Below are positions 63,090 to 64,000 of a stretch of 64,000 nt of DNA, one piece after another. Source of the DNA: Picosynechococcus sp. PCC 7003. Lineage in GTDB: Bacteria; Cyanobacteriota; Cyanobacteriia; Cyanobacteriales; MRBY01. How positions within the stretch are numbered: the stretch's first letter is position 1; the number at the start of each line of letters is the position of its first letter. Under the pieces are notes generated by a model. It had not been told where the DNA came from, searched no databases, and saw nothing but the letters and a program-made list of their open reading frames with translations. Location of the stretch: contig NZ_CP016474.1 in assembly GCF_001693255.1 (NCBI RefSeq), forward strand, positions 638,661 through 702,660, in the 5' to 3' direction. The position numbers and the translations under genes are program-made.

Positions 63090-64000
63090 TTAACGGAATT
63101 GGGCATTGACACCAATCTGAAGCCGACGCCCAACGCCCGGAAACGCTGGGAACGTTTCAAAATCTGCATCAAACAAATTTTCGACACTCGCCGTTAAATT
63201 CACGGTATCACTAATGGGATAACGCGCCCGCAAATCAAGGTTGGTGTAGCCTTCGAGGGATGCAGTATTGGCATTATTTGTGAGGCGATCGCCGACCCGT
63301 TTCAAGAAAATTCCGGCATAAATTCCCTGGGGATTTTCATAGGCGAGGCCAACATTAAAGGAATCCGTCCCGGCAAAGGCGACCTCGTTACCAACCACCG
63401 CCGGATCAGCATCGGCAAGAATTTTAGAGTTGTTCCAGGTGTAGTTAGCAAAGGCAGACAGAGAAGGTGCCAATTGAACCGTTAACTCTGCTTCTAAACC
63501 TTGATTGCGCGCTTTCCGGACATTTTGTGGCGTGAATGTCTCTAGATCAAAAACGATGGCATCATCAAGGGTGTTATTAAAGTAAGTCAGGCGCACCAAA
63601 GCACGGTCTGAAAAACGATGATCAATGCCAAGATCAAAGCTATTCCCAATCTCCGGCACTAAATCAGGATTGCTAAACCCAGGAAAATAAAGATCCACTG
63701 CCGTCGGCACACGGAAGTTACGGGCATAGTTCCCCCGAATTCGCGTCGCGTCTCCCATTTGCCAAGCGAACCCCGCACTAGGCGATGTCACCGAACCATC
63801 AGCCAAACTATTAAAGTCCTGGCGCACGCCCAGATTTAAAGCCAGTTCCGGGGTGATATCCAGGCCATAGCGAGCAAAAATTGCCCCTTGACTGAGATTT
63901 TCGTCGTAACTAAAGCCAAATACACCAGGATCTTCTGCTTTTGCAGTCAAATAGCGGTAATCAAAACCATAGGTGAGATTTTGGGTTTCATTTAGTTGCC
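63090..64000 (-). CDS. TonB-dependent outer-membrane receptor (partial, C-terminal part)
   Basis: The frame is open to the window edge, so the N-terminal plug and TonB box lie outside. The visible part is a beta-barrel with alternating polar and hydrophobic strands: RIRGNYARNFRVPTAVDLYFPG, NSFDLGIDHRFSDRALVRLTYFNN and NLDLRARYPISDTVNLTASVENLFD. It ends with a typical strand, IGVNAQFR. Such receptors import siderophores, haem or cobalamin. Position upstream of a phosphoesterase, binding protein and FecCD permease gene suggests one uptake operon; the ligand is not identified. Confidence 0.92.
   Translation of the reverse strand, partial: QLNETQNLTYGFDYRYLTAKAEDPGVFGFSYDENLSQGAIFARYGLDITPELALNLGVRQDFNSLADGSVTSPSAGFAWQMGDATRIRGNYARNFRVPTAVDLYFPGFSNPDLVPEIGNSFDLGIDHRFSDRALVRLTYFNNTLDDAIVFDLETFTPQNVRKARNQGLEAELTVQLAPSLSAFANYTWNNSKILADADPAVVGNEVAFAGTDSFNVGLAYENPQGIYAGIFLKRVGDRLTNNANTASLEGYTNLDLRARYPISDTVNLTASVENLFDADFETFPAFPGVGRRLQIGVNAQFR

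Overview
The window is chromosomal DNA of a cyanobacterium. The evidence is a dense scatter of the HIP1 octamer GCGATCGC (13 copies in the first 6 kb alone) together with cyanobacterial marker genes: magnesium chelatase chlD, a high-light-inducible protein, the glutamine synthetase inactivating factor gifA, ycf51 (DUF2518), an Rre1/Ycf29-type response regulator, a rimO-crhR pair, and short hisG with hisZ. The roughly even base composition, HIP1 density and gene content suggest a unicellular marine Synechococcus of the PCC 7002 (Picosynechococcus) type. The species guess is inference.

Region 1-9.6 kb (mostly + strand) holds cell-wall and isoprenoid genes: an AMIN amidase, glutamate racemase and a long-chain prenyl diphosphate synthase. 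A tiny zinc-ribbon DUF2256 gene, a decayed IS200/IS605-type element, a DUF39 homocysteine-biosynthesis protein, gifA with a perfect NtcA box over its promoter, proA and a second secreted amidase follow. Region 9.6-18.8 kb (all - strand) is an efflux block: a TolC-like channel, a VOC protein, an RND pump, arsC, arsB (ACR3), arsR and an RND membrane-fusion lipoprotein. The arsRBC operon, with two perfect ArsR operators, lies between the pump and its adaptor.

Region 19-46 kb is mainly housekeeping: rseP, an LD-carboxypeptidase, tpiA, chlD, a Uma2 nuclease, argS, an M48 protease, rdgB, hli with an HLR1/RpaB box, a phosphotransferase, ycf51, a GldA-like dehydrogenase, purK, rre1, a pyrF-pyrE fusion, a MacB-type permease, tRNA-Arg, a SNF2 helicase, rpoZ, a DUF3685 response regulator, a NUDIX hydrolase and ridA. 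Region 45-57.4 kb (almost all - strand) carries crhR, rimO, hisG, hisZ, a J-TPR protein, an inositol-phosphatase-like enzyme, a 2Fe-2S ferredoxin, tRNA-Ser, an ABC-F ATPase, a DUF29 protein, thrS and ruvC.

Region 57.4-60.0 kb is the accessory part. It is AT-rich, lacks HIP1 and has a remnant toxin-antitoxin pair, a CI-like HTH gene and a type II restriction-modification pair (5-cytosine methyltransferase and HNH endonuclease) whose 3' ends overlap. It interrupts the downstream side of a siderophore or cobalamin uptake operon (TonB receptor, metallophosphoesterase, binding protein, permease) at 60.0-64.0 kb, where an ATPase gene would usually be expected.

I found no CRISPR array, prophage or clearly new multigene system. 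The best leads are the HIP1-free restriction island, the ars operon nested in the RND genes, the phosphoesterase inside the uptake operon, and two possible small RNA genes in long intergenic gaps.
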